A DNA stretch of 64,000 nt from positions 124,001 through 188,000 of the forward strand of contig CAJNAR010000164.1 of NCBI GenBank assembly GCA_905220665.1. Reading direction: 5' to 3'. The notes beneath the pieces are model-generated. The model saw only the letters and a list, made by a program, of their open reading frames with translations, ran no database searches and was not told the origin of the DNA. Shown here piece by piece: positions 1 through 12,639 of this stretch. Numbering within the stretch: the first letter of the stretch is position 1; every line of letters begins with the position of its first letter. A program made the translations under genes and the position numbers. This stretch comes from Albugo candida. Lineage: Eukaryota > Oomycota > Peronosporomycetes > Albuginales > Albuginaceae.

Positions 1-2763
1 TTTAAGTAGATAGGCAATTCTCTAATCCATAGAAGTGAAGGAGAATTCCGCCCAATAATGTGCGTACCATTACATTTTAGATAGTAGGCGAATATTGACC
101 CAGGTAGCTTGATTTTGATACTTGTTGGAATTATAGCAATAGCAAAGATAGAAACGTGATTAAGGCAACTCTTCGAGTTGGGGGGATAACATTCATTTTA
201 CCCAGTCCGAACCCGTTATAGAGCAGCACGCATGTAATGCATGAAAACCTTGCGCATTGAATGTTGATTGTATCTTGGACTTTCTCACTTATAATACATA
301 GGCTAGCCTAGCTCCTAATCCCCATCTGAGTCAAAGTCCTAGATTTACTACATTAGTCTATTTAGCTTTGATTGGTATATAATCCAGATGTTACAAACTC
401 AGTGTGATGCGAATTGCATCGTTTCTCGCTGTCGGACCGATACAAATGATATAGATCACCATCATAAAAATGCTTGTATATGTGTATCTGAATATCTGTC
501 TTTGGCGGCGGCACGAGTCCTGCTCCAGATCTTTGTTGTTCTCCGTTTTCATCTCGTTCAACCTAAAAAGAAGCGCGTAATGCCAATGACCTTCGGATTG
601 TCTTTTTTCTTCTGCATTGTTCATTTTTCTATAAAAGTCGGAATATTTTACACCACACTCTTGCATGACTATTTTCTAGTGACTTGATCAGATTTTTATA
701 GGTAGATGTCGCTTACGGCAACTTCATATTAGCTCGGTATCGCTTCTACGGGCTCCTTTTCGTAGTAATGATTGGTCAAGTGATTTGCATGGTCCGAAGC
801 GAGCCGAATTACATGTATAGCTGCCTTCAGTTAGGAAATCGTGCCTAGTGGTCTTCATGTTGTACCGTACGGTGGATAGTATGATAGCCTGCTCATCTGT
901 TGATGTGACTATCGCAGTGCTAACCGCTTTTCAGAAATAACGGACTGGATCGAATCATATCACCTGATTGGCATTCATCACTTATCGGCGAATTCGACGA
1001 TCTGCATCATGATTATTGTATCTTAATTATTGTCGGCATCGGAATCACGATGCTAAAACTACAATTTTTTTATAAAATGAGCTACCCCAGCGCGTTTTGC
1101 ATCTTCAGTCTGTCCACGAATCCCTTATCCAGATAAGCCAGAAACGTATGACGAAATTTTTTCTTTCTAACGCTTAAGCCAGCACTCGCATTTCTTGACT
1201 GTTGGTGATTGATTGTAAAAGAAGGGTATTTTGTACAGATGTGGGGCAGATGTGCACAGCATACGTTGATCATTTCGCGATATTGAACCAGTACCTGCAG
1301 CTTCGACCACCATATATATTCGACATGTATGTATACGGTGAAGCATGGACCAAGCCGACACTAGCATTATTCCTGTTCAGACACGACTAGTTTCTTTGGC
1401 CTGACACATTTGGACTTCTACTCTCACCAGCTTCCAGCAAATGACTTGTATTATACAAAGTACACGATGAGCTATGATTATGCTGCATAAAGTTGAGCAT
1501 GAGATCCCGGAATAGTCATTCGAATTTTGTGATTGCATGGGCTCCGTGAAGATATATACCAGGTCACTTTCAATAAACCCTTTCACAAATATCGTAGTCA
1601 TCCTAATGCTTTACGACATTCTCCAATTCCTTCACACAATCTTCCATACTGATCACTAATCATCGCTGTAGATGTTGGAGCCGAGCATTCCAAATATATG
1701 CACTTACTGGACTTGATTGTTCTTTCTAATGTTCTGGTACATTTTGCATATTGCACTTGGTTCATTCTATTATGAAAACATTTTCTTTCAGCACTGTATA
1801 TCGGACATGAATCGCTAAGCTAGAACAGAATCATGCAGTGCTTTCTATATCCGAGGAGGCCTTCAATTTGACAACAGCACTAAAGGTGCCAATAATGAAT
1901 GTTTGAATTTCATCTCATCATCCGGAATCCAAATAGCGCCTGATTTGACCGCTAAAGCAGGAGGAACATCTGTCTACAAAAAGATACATGTGGCCCTGTC
2001 GAGAATCCAGCCTTCATGAGTGCCCATGTGGCTTATAGACGTCTGCTCTCTTCTTCCTTATAGTGTTACCTCCCAATAGAACCTCGAGCCCCGGTTCAGT
2101 AATCTGAACGAAGTTAATGAGCTCCCTACCACATAGATTGGTAGTTGAATTTGAGATATTCTACAGCATCCTTACTCATTAGCAATTGAATGTGGGGAGT
2201 TACGGAGTTCGTTGCACATGCTATGTCAAACGGTAGGATCATCTCGATAAATATCATATTTGATATGCGCTTCAGAACATTCGCCGTATGTTTGGACTAA
2301 TCTTTGCCGCGATGATTGCAAAGGCCGTAACCGTAACGTCGTAGAAAATGATTGATTCAGCGGCTAGCGAACTTTAATTGATGCTTTGACTTCACTGATG
2401 TGAGTTAGTAAACCTCTTTCATGCGATTTATATGTATGTCAGATTTTCGCATGAATAAATCCCTTTCTTATCATATAATCGATCAAGCTTATCGAGTTAG
2501 GAGATTCTATTGGGAAATAACTTGACACTTATGGAAAAGGCTCCATAGTAGCCGATCTTCAAAATCCAAATGACTTTCTGGATAAGATTCGATGGCTTTA
2601 GCCTCTAGCTCTTTTGTCTATCACAAAAGATTGATAAAATATAACCGAAGCCGATACCTCGGAATATTTGCTCTTAGGAACAAAAAAGGGCTTCATCCAG
2701 TGCGACCAAAAATTGCAATTTGGAAACTACCTATTATGTTCTTCTGGATACATAAGTTTGTTG
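1..2763. other. No recognisable feature
   Basis: No reading frame here longer than about 100 codons shows a recognisable motif, and I see no RNA gene or inverted-repeat element. The sequence is AT-rich and stop-rich in all frames. It may be intergenic DNA or long-decayed repeats. Confidence 0.5.
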
Positions 2764-5571
2764 GTATATAATGCAGGACATCTATAACCATCAACTATTT
2801 TAAAGGTCGTTCGAACTGTATCACAGCCAGTAGAATTTAGTTTAATCAAAATCTGGCTCTGCAAGAGGGAACTAGAGATAGAAAGCTATAAGATTACAGA
2901 GAAGATTTATGCTTGGTTTAGTTTTGGCGAAGATATGGGATTTCTAAAAACCGAGAGATTTATAGGGATTTGGCTCAAGCAGCATGATTTTGGCCGGCCA
3001 AAAAATGAACCCCCAAAATAGGATAGCCAATCAGAGGACACCACATCTCACATTATAGCCAAGCAAATCGCTCAACGTCAAGGTAATCAACAACGTATAT
3101 AATCACTTAGCACCTGTATAAAGAGTCGATCCCCGTAGCTATTTGATTACAGATTCAGCTTTTTTAAAGATCATATGTAAAATTCATTCATTATTTGCCC
3201 CAATCACGTTGATGTCTATCATGATAGAGTTGGGAACTCGACGGTGGGATCGGTATTTCTTCACGGCGTATTCAGCAGCCTTCCCCATCAAATCCTTCTG
3301 ATATACATCCATGTATCGAAAACATTTCTGTGCATGGAGTCGAATGGTTTTAAGGAGAACGGATACCAGAGCCTTGGGAACTGTGCTAGCCAGGCCTTTC
3401 CAGCTCTAGTCACAGTTTTTGCGAGCATAAATCTTGGCAGCACCCCAGAAGTTCTCAATGAAGTTTAACTCACAGTGAAACTTTGGATAAAATATTATCA
3501 TGTGTTTGTGTCTAGCAGCAACGATTAGTTCTTCCAACATGCACTTCTGCTCCATGAAGTCATGTTCGTGGTCAATCGTATTTCTTGCACAGCACATTGT
3601 TGAGCCAAGGCACTTGTCATTGCAACGGAGGCGCATTCCATCTTTCCGCAGTCCTCTCTCAGTAAAACCACTTTCAATCCCTTTGGCAACCCTGAAAGAG
3701 ATAGAAGGGTTAAAAAACATGATTCAATGGATAGCATTTCAGCTCAATCGCTCTTTCACCTAGAAGAGTAACATCAGGATGAGTTTCAGGGAAACACATT
3801 GGATGAACTGTGCCATCTTTCATTCTCCCATTGCGCATCTTCGGCTGTTTTCCACCTGATCCCAAATTCATTCTTTTCCCGACAAGGGCATCAGTAGCAA
3901 ATGCAGCATGACTTGCAGCATTGTCAAATGCAAAGAGGACTTTGGATGTGGGGTACTGTGCTTCAAAGATTGGAATTGCACGATCTCTCACCTGTTTGAA
4001 AAGATCTTCACAAGTCCACCACCCATCATAATTCTTGCCAGTATGCATAATAACACACGCTTCCTTTGGGACGCTGGGATGCTCGTGCTGCTTCAGATCA
4101 CTCCGTGATAGGCGACCCCCAACATCAGACAAGAATTCGCTGACATGGATTGATCTTACAGCTCCTTTTCTTCGAAGTGGTTGCTGACCATCCTACAGCC
4201 ATAGATTCTTCTGACCACGTGTGCCACGAAGGTCTTTCATCGTGTGTTACAAGAATGATCGGCTCTCCCACTGGCCAGTTATCAATCTCCATCTCCTTCC
4301 CTGAGGAAATTGGCACCTGCACTTCAAGATCCGCCATGCGCTTAAAGAAGATAGTACGGTATTCAAGAACGTCGGGGCGTTCATGCCCATCCACGAACAT
4401 TTCTCTGCGAGCTTCGGAATACTGCAGTCCCAGTCTCTGCATCCATCGGATTGCTGTTTTACCAGAAATTACTTTGGTGCTCCCTGCATTGGGAAGAATT
4501 TGATGATTGACATGCTCGGGGAATTCAGCGGGGTCGATTTTGAACTTCTTCTGACGGAGATACAATCGAACCCTAGCAAGAACATCTTCATCGACCAAAA
4601 GGCTGCGTGACTTGACATGTTGGCCTTGCTTGCTGTTCGGAAGATCACCAGTAGCGAGATACATGGCTCCCCAAATATGCGAAGCAATCGACAAAACCAT
4701 GATCCTTTACCGACTCCCTGGGAAACGACTCCCGAGGCTTGACGCTTCTAAACATATGAAGCATCATTAAAGTAATGAAATGTCAATACAGAAAATCAAC
4801 AACCTCAACTTACAAGAAAGCCGTTTGGAAGGAGACGGAAGTAAGATGCGATAGCAGCCACTCGTGCACGTTGAGCTTTGTTGGTTGTCTGGTTGGCCTT
4901 CTGGTCAAGTTTCAACATCCCAGCGGCCAGGTGTCCCTCGGTCTTGTCATCAATTTTGTTATCATCCTCATCCTCGTCATCAGTTTGTCTGATTTCGTTC
5001 TCATTGTCTGAACCAGCTTGTGCATCCTGAGTGATAAACTGAAAGTATGTCTCGAGTTCCCAATGTACCGACCCGGACGGTTCTAAATAAACTGTAATCT
5101 CAGTGCGGCAGAGTCTGCTTAAATATCAGTGAAACCTTCAGCCTCTTCGACCTCAAGCTCTGAATCTTCGTCCACTTCCACCTCCATATCAGCAGGCCAA
5201 AAAATTGGCTTATTGAAATCGGGAGGCTAGCCAAGTTTTCTATCAAAATTGCTAGTGTCGTATATCGTTCTGACAGCCTCAATTCGAACTTTTTTCGATG
5301 CCCTGGCCAGTTCAGCTGCTGTTAACGTTTTGTGGGTGGTGCCATTGTGGTGGTAGCGACGGGGTGCAATGATAAATGCAAGATGAACACGGAAAAGAAA
5401 ATAACCAAGAAATATATTATACATGATTTTTTCGACATTGATCTACACTAATCCTGATTGGCTGAAAAACAATTTTTTATCATGTTAAGAGTATAGGCTG
5501 CATAAATTAAAATTTCGAATTCGGCCGCGAAAAATCAGGAGTTGATGGTTATAGGTGTCTCGCACTATACC
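2764..5571 (-). mobile_element. DDE DNA transposon with terminal inverted repeats (decayed)
   Basis: The element is bounded by imperfect inverted repeats of about 35 bp. The left end (about 2764-2800) and the reverse complement of the right end (about 5535-5571) share the core GACAYCTATAACCATCAACT. Both begin with a TATA-rich stretch, so a TA target duplication is possible, but I could not fix the exact first base. It contains one broken transposase gene on the minus strand. Its right end lies a few bases from the 3' end of the neighbouring LINE. A related right-hand end is present at about 36776-36830. Confidence 0.7.
3190..5424 (-). pseudogene. DDE superfamily transposase, frameshifted
   Basis: This encoded the transposase of the surrounding element, and it is broken. 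Reading down the minus strand, an acidic, Lys/Arg-rich N-terminal part lies around 5424-4780. A helix-turn-helix-like region follows (LPNSKQGQHVKSRSLL, then GHERPDVLEYR). The first catalytic Asp sits in ILVTHDE, the second in LFAFDNAASHA, and the Glu in ELNFIENFWG. The frame changes near 4130 and again near 3715, and a TAG stands near 3404 before a still readable C-terminus that runs to about 3192 and includes KKYRSHRRVP. The motif order matches a family of fungal and oomycete DDE endonuclease elements. The N-terminal exon structure is uncertain because an intron may lie near 4750. Confidence 0.75.
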
Positions 5572-5842
5572 ATGCATTGAAGGTAGTAAGTATCTTTGTA
5601 GGGTTCGTGCCCAGCTCATTTGAAGGTGTCTTTAATACTAGAATTAGACTAACTGACTTCTCTAGTTGCCTAGGCTATCTTAAATAACATATATACATTT
5701 AAAAACGTTTCGCAAAATACCTGTGAGAGATGATAATATTTCCCTCGTTGCTAGTCCTGCAGTGCGGTAACGTCCACCACTACAGTACGAGTGTGTATCC
5801 ATCGTGTAACGGATAAATGTTGAAAGTTGTAAAAAGTTGTGA

Positions 5843-5953
5843 GAAAATGGACCAAAATTACCGTGTGCTGTAAAACGGTCCAAAAGTACCATGAGTTGTA
5901 AAACGGTCCAACGTACCGTGTGTTGTAAAATGGTCCAAAGTACCGTGTTGTGT
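5843..5953. repeat. Four-unit 28-29 bp tandem repeat in LINE 3' UTR
   Basis: Four imperfect units of 28-29 bp, each containing a variant of AACGGTCCAAAAGTACC, lie head to tail just after the ORF2 stop (5992). LINE copy 3 has only about one unit in the matching place (near 27330-27355), so the array has expanded in copy 1. Confidence 0.75.
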
Positions 5954-5991
5954 GAATTGGTGTTCGCCACACTACGGTGAGCCAACTAGGA

Positions 5992-8900
5992 CTAGGATCC
6001 GAGGTGCACTTGCCTTTCCACTCGCCTGTGACGGACCCGCAGCGATGATCTACGACTTCTGAAAAATTCACCGAATGATCCTTGCGTTGTGAGTTGTTCT
6101 GAAACTTTAGCAAGCCGAATGCGTTCCTCTTGGTCGTAACACTGTCTTCGAAAGTACCGAACGTGCGCACTAAACGTGGTGTAAATGCCGGAAAGTGCTG
6201 GTACTGTCGGAATTGGTGATCGCTGATCGAGCAAACGACAATTCCGATCTGTCCAGAAGAAGTGCAGTGTCACCGCTTGCAATAAAAGCCATAAATCTGA
6301 TATAATTTCGAAATATTCTTTCAAATCCGACCGTAGCGTTGGCACGATCGCACATGCAATTTGCGTCCAACGTGGTCGAGAGGAGAAAAACTGATCCCAA
6401 GTAGGGATTAACTCCCTCCGTAACTGTGCCGTGTGATCACACTCTAGAAAGAGATGTTGATCGGATTCCACTGCCCCACACGAAGGCTGCGTGCACAATA
6501 TTACGTCGGGCTGAATATCCTTTAAAAACCAGAATCGAGATCGAACTGTCAGCATCCGAAAGGCTAGAAAAAACTGTAAATCCTCGAAAATTGGTAATAT
6601 ACATTTTCGAAGATGCCGTGATGTAGCCATAAAAGTTAGAACTCGTTCTGAATCCAGTGCGTCCGATCTCTCCCGTGATGACCAATGGGTCGACATCGGA
6701 TGATTCTTGATTGGTTCGGGAGGTTTCCAGACGATTCGTGAGAGTTGTGAGCCTGGGATAGATGGAAAATAATGTTTTCGTTCCTTGCGTTTTACTCCCA
6801 CATAAAATGATCTGCTACTTGTGGTTGGTGTAATACAAGTGATGAGACCAATCGTCGAGTACATACGCTGGAAAATCTGAGTGACTTTATTGTAAAGTCG
6901 ACTCTGCAACTTTTCTTCAGCCATATTTGATGTGTTTAGCTCTTCGTCGTTGTAATAGTTGGCGACGAAAATTTCCTTCGTTGGCCATGTGTCGCTTTCT
7001 CTAAAAAAGTCTTGAAGACTGCGAATCTCGAAAAGCGTAGCAAACGATTTCCGAAATGTTCGATGTGGTTCGTCCACCATGCCAAGATTGCACCAAACGT
7101 TTTGCGTATTCGGATTACGAGTAGCAGCTTCGTAATGTAACTTTTGGTCGCAGTGAAACCACATCGGTTGTTTCATATAGTACTGACGGCGTTGTGAAAT
7201 ATTCAAATCTGAAATTGTAATACTTCAATCCATCTGATGCCACATTCTAAATGCGTGTTTCCACCACGACGATATGCTCTTCCTTTGAACCATTTTCCCA
7301 TGTCGATGTGGTGCGATGGTGAATATATCCATCGGCTTGTGTGGGCCAAAGGAAGGTTGGATAAGTTGTAATATTTCCCTCAAAGCAGTTGTCCAATTCG
7401 CAGGAAGAATTGTTGACGCATCGGATGCGAACTGCTGAAGGAATTGAATACGTTTTAGCTTTAGTCGTCCCACCAAAAAAGGAACTTGTAGTCCACCATC
7501 TTGTCGGCGAAGATATAAAAACTCTTTGCTGAGTAGGTGAACATGTTTTGAATCTTTTTTGTGTTTCCGACCAAGCACAAATCGATTTAACATCGATTGC
7601 CACTGTCGAATAGTCACTGCTGGTATATCAACGTGCATCGTGTAATGCCACAAACGTGATAAAATCATCGTCTGCGCAACCAGTATTCGACCACGAACAG
7701 TTCTTGCTCGTCGAAACCATACACCAAATCCATCGTAAAAACGCTTGTCGAGAGTTGAAATAACCATCGAATGAGTTGGTTTCTGGCCGAACGGAATACC
7801 CAAATACTTGACCGAATCTTCCGGACCCATTATGGGCAAATTGGGAATACGTGGACACGGCAGGGTCCGATTCAGCGAGAAAAAAGATGATTTACTCAAG
7901 TTGAGTTTCGCACCCCATCCATTGCAATAGACTTGGACGAGTTCGAGTTGCGTCAAAACACCATTTGGTGTCTCTGAAAGCAATGTCGAATCGTCTGCGA
8001 GAAATAACCCAGTTGCGACAGTCGTGCCATTAATCCAAATGCCATGTTCTTCATCTTGACGAAGTAAATTTTCCAAGGTTCGATCGTCATCAGAAAAAGT
8101 AATGCTGAGAGAGGATCACCTTGTTTCACTCCACGTTGTGGTGTAATGGACGGTGTGATATTTCCATTAATCATCAACTGCGCCTTTTTTTATGTTATTG
8201 TACAAAAGACGAACCCAGTCGATGAACTTTTTCCAACGCCCATTTTTTTGAAAACGCGAAACATGTACGTCCAATTGACTCGATCATAAGAGTTCTCAAA
8301 GTCGAGAAAAGTCGCATAAGCTTCCTCCCCACGATGAGTGATTAAGTCTTGAATGTCGGTGAGATGTCGAATATGATGATGCATTGACCGTCCTCGCACA
8401 AATGCTTTTTGATCTTGATGGATCAATTTTGGCAAAAAATGTTGCAATCGATACGCCAACACTTTTAAAAGTACTTTCACATCGACGCAAAGCAGTGCGA
8501 TCGGTCGGTAGTTGCCAGGATCACCTCGTGATCTTTTTTTGTATAAAAGTGTGATTGCTGAGTGACGTTGTGATCGAAGTAAAATTCCTTTTTTCAGCTG
8601 ATATTCGAACACGATCTTCAGACACCCGCGAAACTTTTCCGGATCAAGCTGATAAAATGCAGCTGGTAGTCCATCCATACCTGGAGAAGAACTACTCCGC
8701 ATGTGCTTGATCGCTTCCGCCATCTCGGTCGTACTTAAGCGAGTCGAGAGACGGTCTTGCTTTGCTGAGGCAAGGGAAACGTGAATCGAATCGAGTAACT
8801 TTTTTTGCTTTCTGTCACTTGGATCATATGAGTCGGTCTCAGAGCTATAAACAGAGCCCATGACGCCACCCCAATGATCTCTGAATTCTTCAATAATCTC

Positions 8901-10185
8901 CCTCGGGTTCGATGTCACGGTACCACATTTTTTTGTAACATTTTCAATCGACAAGCGACGACAAGAACTATCCGGAGGGCGAAAAAAATGCTTTGAAGAG
9001 TTCTCCATATGCTTCACGTGATGGTCGAAGCTTTCATCTTGGTTGTATTTCGCGTTGTTTTCGACTGAAATTTTAAATTGTTGGAGACTCGATTCGTAAA
9101 AATACCGTGACTCATTGGTGTCTTGGATGCGATATCGAGCTGCTGCGAATTCGAAAACACGCTGGCTAGACTCAACATCACGTCGGCTATCTTTTTCAAC
9201 CTTTTTTTCAATGCTTTGAAGCTGTTTCTTGATTTTCGTCTTCCAACTTTCCCACATTTTACCGGGATTCGAAGTTGTCCTTAACTGTTCGAGCACCAAA
9301 ATCGCTTCCAATTTGATTGCTTCGACAACTTTAGGATATTCAAATAGTCGTAATGAACATTTCCAATATCCTCAACCCGGAGATTGAGTTGGATTTGCAA
9401 AATTACTTTTTGTGCCAGATGATCTGCCACATGTCGTGGACGAAAATACTCAGAGGTTTTGTATACCATATTGAATAGCTCTTCCGACATGCAGAAATAA
9501 TCTAATCGATTCTTGCGCGGTGATGGTCCTGTGAATACTTTTTCAGTCGGATGTTGAATTCACCAAGCATCTACCACACCCAACTGTGAAAGCCATTCCA
9601 AACACGCTAATCGACTTGGTTCGTGTCGAATTATTCTACTCGAAGCATCGATAGCTGGATCGAGTGGTGTGTTGAAATCACCAAATAGGATATTGCGGTC
9701 GATTCGAAAGTGTTTGAGAGCAATAAATCATATAAAACTACTCGTTCCTCGGCCTTGACCGGTGCATATACATTGTGAATATACACCGGTGCATCGTGAA
9801 TGAGAAGACGCAAAACCAAATAACGATTTCGAATGTTTTGTTCGGTGAGTTCTTCAGTTGTTGTATAACCGGGAAAGTCCGAACGAAGGATTGTCATGGC
9901 GCCGCCACTGCGGTTTTGAGTCGGATGGAGAAAAGCGCTGTTGTGGTCGTTGACAAACATTTTGTGCTGCATTTTTGAGGATAATAAAAACTGAAATGAG
10001 TCCAGTTGGTTGTGGTCGTGAAACTTGGTTTCTTGAACACAACAAATGGAGTGTTGTGATAGGATGTGGTCGATAAAAAGGTGACCATTTTTATGAATTC
10101 CATTGACAATCACCGTGAGTGCTGAGACATTGTTCCACGTTGAAATATTCGAGAAGCCCTTAGCATTCATCCTGAAGTGGACCAT
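5992..10185 (-). pseudogene. LINE ORF2: APE endonuclease and reverse transcriptase, lightly broken
   Basis: This is the replication protein of the LINE. The APE-type endonuclease part (about 10185-9500) has CCVQETKFHD and VYIHNVYAPV. The reverse transcriptase part (about 9311-7225) has [66 protein letters not shown] and the catalytic FLADDSTLL at about 7988-8004. The C-terminal part has a CCHC-like motif (CTQPSCG, then HLFLEC) near 6440-6490. Breaks are a frame change between 9490 and 9311, one-base changes in A runs near 8232 and 8200, one near 8070, and a single TGA at 7225 where LINE copy 3 has a Trp. In the corresponding endonuclease-to-RT stretch (9500-9630) the frame is also lost. Confidence 0.8.
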
Positions 10186-10402
10186 AAATCAACCTCATTT
10201 CACCATCTTGTTGTGAGAGGTGAAGTGTTTTATGTTCCTCTGGAAAAAAGCTGAGGTTGACTGAAAGCTCAGCGATATCATCATGGAGAAGTCCGCGCCA
10301 TTTACCTCCAAACCATAGAGACCAACACTTTATGCCCACATCGGAGCGGAAGAAGGATATGATCCCATTAGTTGGAAGTAAACGAAAATGATGACCCGGA
10401 AT

Positions 10403-12384
10403 TCAAATCACTGGTCCATCGATGAGATATTGGATCCAGTGATCGTTTGTGTAGAATGTCGGAGCAGTACACATAAATAAGAGCTCCAAAAACGTGAGAG
10501 ATTTGGTCGCTCGAGTCAAACCGAGAACTATGTCCGGCACTGACGTCCACCACGATATGACTTTCTCGAACAAGACAGATCGTTTTGATGGAACTTTTCC
10601 ACCAACATGGCGACTCCATCGCGTCGCAAACGTAACATCTTCACCGAGCTTGTACGCTGCAAAAACCCGATTTATTATGAGCAGATGCGCCAATTCATCC
10701 AACGCTTTATCATTCGACTCCATACACGCTAGTAGCACACCATTCATCGTGATCCGATGATCAAGTGCCGCTCGGATGATTTTGTCCGGATTTGTGCAGA
10801 AGTGGACTAGCTTATAACGTGCTGGATGCAAGCATCGGCTTGAACTAGCTTGTCCGGTCGAAGTGAGTGAAGGGCATTTTTGGAGTCGATTTCCATTATC
10901 TCCACTATCTCACCAACTCGGGTTGGTCGTTCCGATTTCTCGATTGTTGTATGCCCTTTTTGATAAAAGTGTGCCGCCTCTTTCGAAGTGGCCACCTCCT
11001 TTGGCATCCGTGCTTTCATGGGGATGATTTGAACTCGATTCCCATTCTCCGGATTGGCAACCGCTTTTACTGCTTCGATCTCCACCTCCATAGTTGCGAG
11101 CACAGCAAAATAATTAGTCGTCGCTAACTTCGGAAGCGAAAGAGGTGGTGCTTTGGAGACCATTTGTTCGAACGGCTCCACCCAGTTACGTTTTCCACTC
11201 GTCCATGCCAACTTCATGGATACATCGCCATCCCGCTCCACCCGCGGTTGTGAGTATGATTGACTAGTCAGTTGGAGGATGGGAGGAGTGCGTTGCAACA
11301 AAGCTGGTGCTCCTGGTGGTGTGATAGTGGGAGGAGTATTGATATCCAACGAAATTTGATCTGAGAGCTTTCTTTCAGGTGTCCTCGTCTCCAATTCTTG
11401 ACTGGGAACTGGATTCACTACCGTTTGTGGTGCCACTACGAGTGCCGCTGGTTCGGTTGTTTGTTTTTGTTGCTTTTTTTGTCTTTGTTTGTAGTGAATC
11501 GGAGTTGCAGATTGATTGTGGTTTTGCTGTTTCTTTTGCTTGTTGGTCTGTTGTTGCCGTGCTCCCGTGGCTGCTGTAGCACCCAAATCCAAGCAATAAG
11601 GACCACGTTGACCAAAACGTGGTCGTTCCGTTGGAATAGGAGCATTTTTTCCCCTTACTGGGTAAAGTTGTTTGACGTAAGCGATTTGGTTTAACCACTG
11701 CACCACTCTAACCAGTTTTTGGGGACACGTCAAACAGCCAAAGTAAACTCGCCAAGTCGACATCACCCCTTCCCTGGTGGGAATCGTCTCGCGAAAGGTG
11801 TCATACACCACTTGACGCCCGAGTTTGTGAAGATCGCGGAGAATGTTGTTCCGTTTCTCCTCCACACCCACACCGAACACATCGAGGTAGTATTTTGTTT
11901 CAAAAGTATCAAACTCCCGAAAAAAGTACTTTTCCCCAAGGATAGTCACTGGCTGACACTCCAACTGTTGGCAGGCGTCCGCCGTGGTGACCATCACCCT
12001 GATGTTTCCCCCGGGTATTTTGGATACTTGAGCGATTGACCGGCTCTCCAGTAAACTTTCAAAAACCGGATTGCCGTGATCTCGCAACAGAGAGGATAAA
12101 ATTCCCCCATTGGGAGAACGTGTCAAAGACTGACCCGTCTCCAAGACTATGGGGAAGGCTGCTTTCCGGATTTGGAAAGGTCTTGCTGCTTCCAATTTCG
12201 CAGACAAAACAGACCAATTCGGATGCTCCCAATCAGCATATAGCTGCAGTATAGCCTCGATATACGAGGCTTTCGGCTTTGGGAGCTCCACGCGAAATTT
12301 CGCCCGAGCTCTAGCCTGGTCCTTACGGCAGGACTCCTGCGACCTGATAATGTCAGCAAGAGTGGGACTTTTAGTGTCGTCCAC
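10403..12384 (-). pseudogene. LINE ORF1 protein, one frameshift
   Basis: This is the first LINE protein, presumed to bind the element RNA. The main part (12384-10807, 525 residues) starts with a charged segment containing SPTLADIIRSQESCRK. It continues with a folded-looking region (FREFDTFETKYYLDVFGVG), then a long Gln/Lys/Pro/Thr-rich linker. The reading then slips near 10820 into a second frame (10831-10403) that holds the conserved C-terminus (LFMCTAPTFYTNDHWIQYL). The same order of segments is seen in LINE copy 2, which shows that both frames belong together. No zinc knuckle was found in it. The frame stays open upstream of the chosen Met for several dozen codons, so the start is uncertain. 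Confidence 0.7.
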
Positions 12385-12639
12385 ACTTGCAGTTGCAGTT
12401 TCCTTTGGGTCACCCTGTGACGAGGCAACGACAGTACCACATGTACCACCGGTACCACATCCTACAACGGTAGTACGGTATTACTCTGTACCGTCACACT
12501 GGGGGTGGGGGTACTTTCCACGTCATCACACAGGGGTGACGACTCATCAGCAATCATGCAATCACCCAATACTGGGTGACTCATGAGGGTTGCCACGTCA
12601 CACAAGTGGACGCTAGCATCCTGGGTTGTGTCGATATGT

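Noticed and set aside
388..687. 99-codon plus-strand frame and its 91-codon antisense partner
   Set aside because: Overlapping frames on both strands, no motif, and no splice or composition support.
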